A stretch of 6,719 nucleotides of DNA from Sulfuriferula sp. (GTDB taxonomy: Bacteria; Pseudomonadota; Gammaproteobacteria; Burkholderiales; Sulfuriferulaceae), in the NCBI GenBank assembly GCA_027311185.1, contig DAICZK010000079.1, positions 1 to 6,719 on the forward strand, written 5' to 3'. Both the position numbers and the translations under genes were made by a program. Each line of letters begins with the position of its first letter. The first letter of the stretch is position 1. The notes beneath the pieces are model-generated. The model worked only from the letters and a program-made list of their open reading frames with translations, was not told the DNA's origin and did not search any database. This document shows positions 1 to 5,425 of the stretch, in pieces.

Positions 1-346
1 TGATAGTCGAGCCGCCGGCGACGATTTTGCGCTTTTTCAGGTCTTTTTCAGCGGCATTTTGTATGCCTTCCCAGTCGAAGCCGTCGTGCGAGAGGAATTT
101 CGCGTCTTCTGCCGCGATCAGGGCGCGTTTGAGGTTGGGGGATATCTGATTATACGGTGCCCATTTGAAGCGAAGCTGCGCGTCGGGGTTGTGCTGCTGC
201 AACTGATTCAGGCGTTCATCCATGAATGCGCTATTGGCCGGGTTGTGGCTCACCCACCACCAGACATGGGCAAACAGCCAGAATTGATACAATACGACCA
301 AGCCTATCAGGATAAGTACACTGCGCTTGACCCATTTCAATATCAT
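1..346 (-). CDS. mtgA: Monofunctional biosynthetic peptidoglycan transglycosylase MtgA (N-terminal part, cut by window edge)
   Basis: This glycosyltransferase family 51 enzyme polymerises lipid II into glycan strands on the periplasmic face of the inner membrane. It has no transpeptidase domain. Translating from the ATG at 346 gives 115 residues before the window edge. Residues 8-31 are a hydrophobic, Trp-rich membrane anchor. The GT51 signature follows: KWAPYNQIS (61-69), then AAEDAKFLSHDGFDW (78-92), where Glu80 is the expected catalytic glutamate, and VAGGSTI (109-115), the start of the GGSTITQQ motif. The rest of the catalytic domain lies outside the window. The start is the first ATG in frame, 21 bases after the aroE stop, without an obvious Shine-Dalgarno, so translation may be coupled to aroE. 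The aroE-mtgA order is common in betaproteobacteria (family knowledge). Nothing looks damaged in the visible part. Confidence 0.93.
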   Translation of the reverse strand, partial: MILKWVKRSVLILIGLVVLYQFWLFAHVWWWVSHNPANSAFMDERLNQLQQHNPDAQLRFKWAPYNQISPNLKRALIAAEDAKFLSHDGFDWEGIQNAAEKDLKKRKIVAGGSTI

Positions 347-367
347 GCTGGCGAAAACGTCAGGAAG

Positions 368-1231
368 TTATTCATGCGCAGCGACGCGAAGCTGGCCGAT
401 GACAGGCTGAGTCTGCGGTTGTACTTGGCGCCAGAGGCGGAAAGCAACGGCAGCCTGTTCGACCAGCATGCCCAGGCCGTCGGCGCAATGGGCCGCGCCG
501 TGCTGTTGCGCAAACTGCAAAAACGGCGTGGCCCGGTCGCCGTACATCATGTCATAGGCGAGGCTGCCGGGCGCGAACAGCGTGTCGGGCAACGCGAGCG
601 CGGCCCCCGTCAGGCTGGCAGCTGTGGCATTGATGACGCAATCGAAAGGAACGCCTCGTAGCGCGGCGTAATCGCAGGCTTCGACGATGCCATAAGGCGC
701 GAAGTGATGCTGCAACGCGAGCGCGCGGCTGACGGTGCGATTGGCGACGACCAGCAACAGCGGCTGTTCTGCCAGCAGGGCGCCGATGACGCCGCGCGCC
801 GCGCCACCTGCGCCCATGAGCAAAATACGCTTGCGCGCGAGCGGGAAATCGAGGTTCTGGCGCAGGTCGGCGATCAGCCCGACGCCGTCGGTATTGTCGG
901 CAAAAATGCCGGTGCCGGTGAAAACCAGTGTATTGGCCGCTTGCGCCAGACGCGCGCGGGGGCTGAGTTCGTCGGCCATTTGCCACGCCGCTTCCTTGAA
1001 AGGTACGGTTACATTCACCCCGCGACCGCCTTCGGCCTGGAATCGGCGCACCGTCGCCGGGAACTCGGTCAGCGGCGCGAGCAGCGTCTCATAGCTCAGG
1101 TTTTGCCCGGTTTGCCGGGCAAAGGCGGTGTGTATGAGCGGCGATCTGGAGTGCGCGATGGGGTTGCCGATAACGGCATAACGGTCGGTCACTGGCGAAC
1201 TTTCGGGCGGCAGGGGTTGACTGCGGCTCAT
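368..1231 (-). CDS. aroE: Shikimate dehydrogenase (NADP+)
   Basis: AroE reduces 3-dehydroshikimate to shikimate with NADPH in the cytoplasmic chorismate pathway. Numbered from the ATG at 1231 (287 aa), the substrate site shows Ser28 and Ser30 in AHSRSPLIH. Catalytic Lys79 lies in NVTVPFKE and catalytic Asp115 in DNTDGVG. The Rossmann loop GAGGAA is at 140-145, the NADP-phosphate contact NRTVSR at 164-169, and GLGMLVEQA at 252-260 contains the substrate-contact Gln259. The protein ends in TAA. The start is uncertain: a GTG at 1192 gives 274 aa, close to the usual ~272, and begins VTDRYAVIGNP just as homologues begin. Neither start has a strong ribosome site. An open frame continues to 1369, but that part overlaps the rhodanese gene and is not conserved. 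The gene lies 25 bases after the rhodanese gene and 21 before mtgA, probably in one transcript. Confidence 0.95.
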   Translation of the reverse strand: MSRSQPLPPESSPVTDRYAVIGNPIAHSRSPLIHTAFARQTGQNLSYETLLAPLTEFPATVRRFQAEGGRGVNVTVPFKEAAWQMADELSPRARLAQAANTLVFTGTGIFADNTDGVGLIADLRQNLDFPLARKRILLMGAGGAARGVIGALLAEQPLLLVVANRTVSRALALQHHFAPYGIVEACDYAALRGVPFDCVINATAASLTGAALALPDTLFAPGSLAYDMMYGDRATPFLQFAQQHGAAHCADGLGMLVEQAAVAFRLWRQVQPQTQPVIGQLRVAAHE

Positions 1232-1256
1232 CTGGCTAGCACGCAGCCCGGGCGGT

Positions 1257-1709
1257 TTATTTATGCGTCCAGGGCAATTGCGCCGCTTTCCAGCCGTTTT
1301 TTTGTCCGCGCCGTCCGTCGCCGTCCTTGTCGCCTTCGAAGCCTTCGAGGATATTGTAGGACGAGGCATAACCCGCCGTTTGTGCGGCTTCTGCGGCCTG
1401 ATCGGAGCGATGCCCGCTGCGGCAGATAAACATGACCAGCGCTTCGGGGTCTACCGTGGCTTTGAGTTGCGTCATGAAATAGTGATTGAATTCCCAGTCC
1501 GGGTAGGTGAGCCATTCGATGGAAGTTGCCGAGGGTATGATGCCGACGAAATCGAGTTCGGCGTGACTGCGGACATCGACAATGACCGCGCCGGGCGCGT
1601 GCTCGAATACGTAATAAGCTTCCTGCGGGGTAAGCGCTCCCGAATAGGGTAGATCGGCGGCCAGTGCGCGTTTCTGTGCGGTGAGCAAGATATCGTTCAG
1701 CGTAGGCAT
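1257..1709 (-). CDS. Single-domain rhodanese-like sulfurtransferase
   Basis: This is a 150-residue cytoplasmic protein with one rhodanese fold; no signal peptide is seen. The N-terminal part has VIVDVRSHAELDFVG (42-56), the CH2A-type motif with the conserved Asp-Val-Arg. Active-site Cys97 sits in the loop CRSGHRS (97-102), a six-residue loop typical of sulfur-specific rhodaneses. The tail EGFEGDKDGDGRRG...GWKAAQLPW (122-147) is a familiar ending of proteobacterial rhodanese proteins. Such enzymes carry a persulfide on the Cys and pass sulfur to acceptors; the acceptor here cannot be told from sequence. The ATG at 1709 is chosen because GGAGA lies nine bases upstream; a TTG at 1724 in the same frame is less likely. 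It is probably the first gene of the aroE-mtgA transcript. Active catalysis is inferred from the Cys, and the specific function is unknown. Confidence 0.9.
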   Translation of the reverse strand: MPTLNDILLTAQKRALAADLPYSGALTPQEAYYVFEHAPGAVIVDVRSHAELDFVGIIPSATSIEWLTYPDWEFNHYFMTQLKATVDPEALVMFICRSGHRSDQAAEAAQTAGYASSYNILEGFEGDKDGDGRRGQKNGWKAAQLPWTHK

Positions 1710-1741
1710 GGGTTTCGTCTCCAAATATTACTGTTTCCTCG

Positions 1742-1747
1742 ATTATA
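1742..1747 (-). promoter_or_regulatory. Probable -10 box of the rhodanese-aroE-mtgA operon
   Basis: Read on the minus strand these six bases are exactly TATAAT. They lie about 33 bases upstream of the rhodanese ATG, leaving room for a leader of roughly 25 bases that carries the GGAGA ribosome site. No convincing -35 hexamer stands 16-18 bases further upstream (the region is GC-rich), so the promoter may be weak or depend on an activator. Confidence 0.45.
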
Positions 1748-1867
1748 GGGCATATTGCCGCGACCGGGCGCCAATCCCGTTGCCGGGCGACAGAAAAAGG
1801 CAGTTTGAGTTAACTGAACAGGAATGTTGAAATGCGAGACCGCGATTTATAGGTTAAATCATCATCA

Positions 1868-1884
1868 CGCTCTATATTGGTGCA
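1868..1884 (+). promoter_or_regulatory. NtrC-binding site 1 (distal enhancer of glnA)
   Basis: The 17-mer reads CGCTC-TATATTG-GTGCA. It fits the NtrC dyad TGCAC-N7-GTGCA with a perfect right half and a degenerate left half. The core CTATATTGGTGCA is the same as I recall for one of the enterobacterial glnA NtrC sites. Its centre is about 175 bp upstream of the predicted sigma-54 start point. NtrC binding is inferred from this match and from the ntrBC genes downstream. Confidence 0.72.
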
Positions 1885-1897
1885 AATGTAGTTGTTG

Positions 1898-1914
1898 TGC
1901 ACATATTTAGTGCG
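1898..1914 (+). promoter_or_regulatory. NtrC-binding site 2 (proximal enhancer of glnA)
   Basis: The 17-mer reads TGCAC-ATATTTA-GTGCG, a near-perfect NtrC dyad with one mismatch in the last base of the right half. Its centre is 30 bp from that of site 1, close to three helical turns, so two NtrC dimers would sit on one face of the DNA and could form the higher-order oligomer needed for activation. A weak sigma-70 like pair (TTGTGC 1895-1900, GATACT 1919-1924, 18-base spacer) overlaps this site, which would let bound NtrC repress it. Confidence 0.74.
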
Positions 1915-2024
1915 TTGCGATACTGTATTTTTTAACGAAAGGCGATTAAATATGCTTTACACCAACGGGGCGGAACACGCATAATCTCAGGCGGAAAGGC
2001 ATGCTGCTAGTGCGCGGTATATGC

Positions 2025-2040
2025 CGGCATGAATATTGCT
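2025..2040 (+). promoter_or_regulatory. Sigma-54 (RpoN) promoter of glnA
   Basis: The sequence CGGCATGAATATTGCT has the invariant GG (2026-2027) and GC (2038-2039) of the -24/-12 class with the required ten bases between them, and the TTGCT form of the -12 element. Compared with TGGCACG-N4-TTGCW it differs at the first T and at the second C of the -24 part. Transcription would begin near 2051, leaving a leader of about 55 bases. The two upstream NtrC dyads at roughly -145 and -175 support the call. Confidence 0.68.
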
Positions 2041-2094
2041 TGATTAGAGGGCTGTTTTAGCCAGGATTGTTTTTTGATATTAAATTTCAGTGTG

Positions 2095-2099
2095 AGGAG
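2095..2099 (+). promoter_or_regulatory. Ribosome binding site of glnA
   Basis: AGGAG stands six bases before the ATG at 2106. It decides the start in favour of that ATG rather than the in-frame TTG at 2067, whose 13 extra codons are not part of the GlnA family. Confidence 0.85.
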
Positions 2100-2105
2100 A
2101 GCTCA

Positions 2106-3515
2106 ATGGCTGTCGCCGATGTAATGCAAATGGTTCAGGATAACGATGTAAAGTTCGTTGATTTTCGGTTTACGGATACTCGCGGTAAAGAGCAGCATGT
2201 CACCGTGCCGGTCAAGCAGTTTACCGACGAAAAGTTTACCGATGGTCACGCTTTCGACGGTTCTTCTATCGCTGGCTGGAAGGGTATTCAGGCTTCCGAC
2301 ATGCTCTTGATGCCCGATCCCGATAGTGCACGTATGGACCCGTTCATGGATGAGTCTACGCTCCTTCTGACCTGCGACGTCATTGAGCCTTCCGATATGA
2401 AAGGCTATGATCGCGACCCGCGTTCCATTGCCAAACGTGCCGAAGCGTACCTGAAATCGACTGGTATCGGCGATACCGCTTATTTTGGTCCCGAGCCAGA
2501 ATTCTTCGTGTTCGATTCCGTTACCTGGAAAACCGACATGTCCGGCAGCTCGGTTAAAATCAATTCCGAGGAAGCATCCTGGAGTTCGGACGAAAAATAT
2601 GAAGGTGGCAACATGGGCCATCGCCCGGCAGTCAAAGGCGGATATTTTCCGGTTCCTCCAGTCGACAGTCTGCACGACATCCGTTCCGCCATGTGCCTCG
2701 CGCTTGAAGAAATGGGCGTGCCGGTTGAAGTGCATCACCACGAAGTGGCGACCGCCGGACAATGCGAAATCGGCACCATGTTCAGCACCCTGACCAAGCG
2801 CGCCGACTGGACCCAAACACTGAAATATGTCGTTCAAAATGTCGCACATGCATACGGCAAGACAGCGACGTTCATGCCCAAGCCTATCGTTGGCGATAAC
2901 GGTTCGGGCATGCATGTGCATCAATCGGTCTGGAAGGACGGCAAAAACCTGTTCGCGGGTAACGGCTATGCGGGGCTGTCCGAACTGGCGCTCTATTATA
3001 TCGGCGGCATTATCAAGCACGCCAAAGCGTTGAATGCAATCACCAATCCTGGCACCAATTCCTACAAGCGTCTGGTTCCAGGCTTCGAAGCGCCGGTGAT
3101 GCTGGCTTATTCTGCCCGGAATCGTTCTGCTTCGATCCGCATCCCTTATGTGCCTAGCGAAAAAGCGCGTCGTATCGAAGTGCGTTTTCCAGATCCTTCC
3201 GCCAACCCTTATCTGGCTTTTACCGCGATGTTGATGGCGGGTCTGGACGGGATACAGAACAAGCTGCACCCAGGCGACGCCGCGGACAAGAACCTGTATG
3301 ATCTGCCGCCCGAAGAAGAAGCCAAGATCCCCAAGGTCTGTCATTCGCTCGAAATGGCGCTCGAGGCGCTGGATACAGATCGCGAGTTTCTGACCCGCGG
3401 CGGGGTGTTCTCCAATGAAATGATTGATGCTTATATCGAGCTGAAGATGGAAGAGGTTACGCGGTTCCGCATGACTACCCACCCTGTCGAATTTGAAATG
3501 TATTATTCTTTGTAA
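2106..3515 (+). CDS. glnA: Glutamine synthetase, type I (GS I-beta)
   Basis: GlnA joins ammonia to glutamate with ATP to make glutamine and is the main entry of ammonium under nitrogen limitation. It acts as a cytoplasmic dodecamer. The 469-residue length equals that of the E. coli enzyme. Visible motifs in order are [17 protein letters not shown] (N-domain/active-site border), EPEFF with metal-binding Glu130 and Glu132, [14 protein letters not shown], the [12 protein letters not shown] loop, [29 protein letters not shown] and [17 protein letters not shown]. Tyr398 in [10 protein letters not shown] is the adenylylation site (Tyr397 after Met removal), so GlnE control is expected. The GQCE form in place of GQNE also occurs in other proteobacteria, as I recall. 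The gene stands alone between its own NtrC/sigma-54 control region and a strong terminator, with a DUF4124 gene and ntrBC downstream. No damage is seen. Confidence 0.99.
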   Translation: MAVADVMQMVQDNDVKFVDFRFTDTRGKEQHVTVPVKQFTDEKFTDGHAFDGSSIAGWKGIQASDMLLMPDPDSARMDPFMDESTLLLTCDVIEPSDMKGYDRDPRSIAKRAEAYLKSTGIGDTAYFGPEPEFFVFDSVTWKTDMSGSSVKINSEEASWSSDEKYEGGNMGHRPAVKGGYFPVPPVDSLHDIRSAMCLALEEMGVPVEVHHHEVATAGQCEIGTMFSTLTKRADWTQTLKYVVQNVAHAYGKTATFMPKPIVGDNGSGMHVHQSVWKDGKNLFAGNGYAGLSELALYYIGGIIKHAKALNAITNPGTNSYKRLVPGFEAPVMLAYSARNRSASIRIPYVPSEKARRIEVRFPDPSANPYLAFTAMLMAGLDGIQNKLHPGDAADKNLYDLPPEEEAKIPKVCHSLEMALEALDTDREFLTRGGVFSNEMIDAYIELKMEEVTRFRMTTHPVEFEMYYSL

Positions 3516-3539
3516 TCATCGTGACGGGGCGATAACCCA

Positions 3540-3569
3540 AAAAAGGGGCGGCTTGTGCTGCCCCTTTTT
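3540..3569 (+). terminator. Rho-independent terminator of glnA
   Basis: A 13-bp stem pairs 3540-3552 (AAAAAGGGGCGGC) with 3557-3569 (GCTGCCCCTTTTT) around the loop TTGT, with a single G-U pair. The right arm ends in five T followed by CGTTT. It lies 24 bases after the glnA stop. The matching A-run on the left means it could also stop transcription from the other strand. It should largely separate glnA from the DUF4124-ntrBC genes. Confidence 0.93.
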
Positions 3570-3631
3570 CGTTTCATGGATTCTGCATACGCCGGTCGGT
3601 GTTTTCGCCGGATTTGAATGAGCCGACAGAT

Positions 3632-3657
3632 CCGTTGCAACGGTTATGCAATTGCAT
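3632..3657. repeat. Two adjacent perfect 12-bp palindromes
   Basis: CCGTTGCAACGG (3632-3643) and ATGCAATTGCAT (3646-3657) are each perfect inverted repeats and are separated by just two bases (TT). Their centres are 14 bp apart and both contain a TGCAA/TTGCA core. They lie 53-78 bases before the DUF4124 start, where an operator would be expected, and the second covers the best -35 candidate. No regulator is recognised, and they could also be chance. Confidence 0.5.
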
Positions 3658-3680
3658 CTCGGCGGTGCTTGCCTTACACT
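3652..3680 (+). promoter_or_regulatory. Weak sigma-70 promoter candidate for the DUF4124 gene
   Basis: TTGCAT (3652-3657) and TACACT (3675-3680) are separated by 17 bases. Matches to consensus are three and four of six, so this rests mostly on position: about 30 bases before the start codon and downstream of the glnA terminator, where a new promoter is needed. Confidence 0.25.
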
Positions 3681-3709
3681 CGGCGTTGCCTTCCTGCGGG
3701 AATGAATAC

Positions 3710-4171
3710 ATGAGATTTTTCGTCTTGGTTTTAGTGTGCTGTGCGGTGTTGACCGCGCGTGCCGACATTTACAAAAGCGTCGACGCGTCGGGTCAGGTCA
3801 CCTATACCGACCGGCCGATCAAGGGCGCGCGGCGCCTGAATTTGGGCCCACTGCCTGCGGCGGCGCGGGCAGCGCATTCGGCGCAGAAAAACTCGCCCAC
3901 GCGGGAGCCGGTCGCTTTTCCTCGCGTCGATGCCGGCACGCAAAACCGGCGCGACGATTTGCGGCGTAGCATTTTGCAAAGCGAGTTGCATACCGAGGAG
4001 CAGGCTCTGGCTGATGCTGTGGCGGCGAAAAAAGCGGGCGTGAGCCCGCATGCGGGTGAATTGACCAGCAGTCCGGCTTATGTCTCGCGCACGGACAAAC
4101 TGGAGGGCGCAGTGAAACTGCATCGCGACAACATCCGGGCGCTTGGAAAAGAGCTCGGCAGTATCCGGTAA
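3710..4171 (+). CDS. Secreted DUF4124-domain protein
   Basis: A 153-residue protein of unknown function. Residues 1-18 form a short signal peptide (MRFF, hydrophobic core, then ARA before Asp19), so the mature protein should be periplasmic; the cysteines at 10-11 do not make a lipobox. DUF4124 follows directly: DIYKSVDASGQVTYTDRPIKGA (19-40), the typical aromatic and Asp-rich start in which a small beta unit reads IYK.VD..G.VTYTD. The remainder is a polar Ala/Arg/Pro-rich linker and, from about residue 78, a charged helical tail (RRDDLRRSILQSELHTEEQALADAV, later KLEGAVKLHRDNIRALGKEL) that may form a coiled coil. The ATG at 3710 is chosen because it gives the signal peptide; GGGA lies about nine bases upstream. 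It lies between glnA and ntrB. DUF4124 genes next to ntrBC are, as I recall, seen in other betaproteobacteria, but no role in nitrogen control is known. Confidence 0.85.
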   Translation: MRFFVLVLVCCAVLTARADIYKSVDASGQVTYTDRPIKGARRLNLGPLPAAARAAHSAQKNSPTREPVAFPRVDAGTQNRRDDLRRSILQSELHTEEQALADAVAAKKAGVSPHAGELTSSPAYVSRTDKLEGAVKLHRDNIRALGKELGSIR

Positions 4172-4352
4172 ATCACGTGTACGGGTTGTTTTGGCAATTG
4201 CCGCCCGGCATTCTTGCTTACGCGCCGCGGCGTTTATCGCTCCTCTCCCCAGGCTGGTTTAAAACTTGCTTATCCTGTATTAACTTCTTGCGAATAACGA
4301 TCATGCCGTCTTCGAGTGTAATACCTTATTTCAAATTCTGTCGTTTAGTCGC

Positions 4353-5399
4353 ATGGAACCGCTGACATCCTGTTTTGACGGGCTGGAATGGCTGGCTACT
4401 GCCGTACTGGCGCTTGATGACCAACGTCGCGTCCGCTATATCAATCCCGCGGCGGAAAACCTGCTCGCGCTGAGCGCGTCGCAGGTAATCGGATTGTCGC
4501 TGGCCGAGCTGTTCTTTCAGCCTCAGCAGCTCGATGCGGCGCTCGATTACGCGCTGAGCCACAACGCCAGTTTTACCGAACATGAACTTAGCGTACAAGG
4601 CGCTTCCAAAAATCTGCAGGTCAGCGCGACGTTCACCCCGATCGAGAGCCCGGAAGCGGCATTTATGTTGGAATTTCACGCAATGGATCAACAGCTTAAG
4701 GTCGTGCGTGACGAGCATATGCTGTTACAGCAGCAGGCCAACCGCGAGCTGGTGCGTAATCTGGCGCACGAAATCAAAAATCCATTGGGCGGCATACGCG
4801 GCGCGGCGCAATTGCTCGAGCACGAACTCTCTCCGGAGAATCGCGAATATACTCAGGTGATTATTCAGGAGTCCGACCGCTTGCAGTCGCTGATGGACAG
4901 ATTGCTCACGCCGCATCGGCTACCGCAGATTAACGCGCTGAATATCCATGAGGTGCTCGAACGCGTGCGCAGCGTGACGCTGGCGGAGATTCCAAAGGGG
5001 CTGACGATACGCCGCGATTACGACATCAGCATTCCCGATATTGTCGGCGACCGCGAACAGTTGATCCAGGTCGTGCTCAATATCGTGCGCAATGCCGTAC
5101 AGGCGTTGAACGGACAGGGCGAAATCGGTCTGGTCACCCGCATCGTGCGCCAAGTCACGCTGGCGATGAAGCGTTATCCGCTGGCCGTGCAGGTACAGAT
5201 TACCGATAACGGCCCGGGCATACCCGACTCGATACGCGACAGGATTTTCTTCCCGCTGGTGTCTGCGCGCGAGGGCGGTAGCGGTCTGGGGCTGACGCTC
5301 GCGCAGACCTTTGTGCATCAGCATCACGGTACCATAGAAGTGGAAAGCCGACCAGGATATACCTGCTTTACCTTATTGCTCCCTCTGGGGCAAACCTAG
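4353..5399 (+). CDS. glnL: Nitrogen regulation sensor histidine kinase NtrB (GlnL)
   Basis: NtrB phosphorylates NtrC when nitrogen is short and acts as a phosphatase when PII protein is bound. It is cytoplasmic and no membrane segment is seen. The 348 residues match the family length. A PAS domain spans about 10-75 (LATAVLALDDQRRVRYINPAAENLL). The DHp helix has LAHEIKNPLGGIRGAAQLL with phospho-acceptor His139, the same number as in E. coli. The ATP-binding domain shows the N box NIVRNAVQAL (Asn247), G1 box DNGPGIP (285-291), F box IFFPLVSAREGG and G2 box GGSGLGL (308-314). The ATG at 4353 has no clear ribosome site. It ends in TAG, and a second in-frame TAG follows four codons later (5409-5411). 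ntrC begins 14-26 bases downstream. The gene looks intact and functional. Confidence 0.97.
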   Translation: MEPLTSCFDGLEWLATAVLALDDQRRVRYINPAAENLLALSASQVIGLSLAELFFQPQQLDAALDYALSHNASFTEHELSVQGASKNLQVSATFTPIESPEAAFMLEFHAMDQQLKVVRDEHMLLQQQANRELVRNLAHEIKNPLGGIRGAAQLLEHELSPENREYTQVIIQESDRLQSLMDRLLTPHRLPQINALNIHEVLERVRSVTLAEIPKGLTIRRDYDISIPDIVGDREQLIQVVLNIVRNAVQALNGQGEIGLVTRIVRQVTLAMKRYPLAVQVQITDNGPGIPDSIRDRIFFPLVSAREGGSGLGLTLAQTFVHQHHGTIEVESRPGYTCFTLLLPLGQT

Positions 5400-5425
5400 A
5401 CCTTTTTATAGCGATGGCTCTTATC

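Larger units (their letters stand above)
1710..2105. promoter_or_regulatory. Divergent intergenic regulatory region between the rhodanese operon and glnA
   Basis: These 396 bases hold no convincing gene. The left edge has the leftward -10 box of the rhodanese operon. The middle and right belong to glnA: two NtrC-type dyads (1868-1914), an AT-rich stretch (about 1923-1955) that could bend between activator and promoter, a sigma-54 type promoter (2025-2040) and a leader ending in a strong ribosome site. An AGTTAACT palindrome (1808-1815) lies inside CAGTT-N6-AACTG (1801-1816); its meaning is unknown. The base composition is clearly more AT-rich than the flanking genes, as expected for a control region. 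Confidence 0.75.

Noticed and set aside
59..661. Plus-strand 200-codon frame over mtgA and aroE
   Set aside because: The opposite strand carries clear MtgA and AroE motifs across this whole stretch.
1232..1369. 46-residue N-terminal extension of AroE
   Set aside because: It overlaps the rhodanese coding end, is Lys/Arg-rich and unlike AroE; the ATG at 1231 or the GTG at 1192 fits the family.
704..1429. Plus-strand open frame across aroE and the rhodanese gene
   Set aside because: It is antisense to two well-supported genes, its product is low-complexity Arg/Gly-rich, and it has no ribosome site.
1823..1909. Small open frame of 28 codons rich in Cys and His (MLKCETAIYRLNHHH...)
   Set aside because: It has no ribosome site and overlaps the NtrC dyads; the length is expected by chance in a noncoding region.
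2103..3482. 459-codon open frame antisense to glnA
   Set aside because: It mirrors the codon bias of glnA, shows no family motif, and lies fully inside a certain gene.
4193..4202. GGCAATTGCC palindrome after the DUF4124 gene as a terminator
   Set aside because: The stem would have only five pairs with no loop and no T-run follows; I also found no GG-N10-GC promoter in the gap before ntrB.
4177..4365. 62-codon frame between the DUF4124 gene and ntrB
   Set aside because: It starts with GTG without a ribosome site, runs into ntrB in another frame, and has no recognisable domain.
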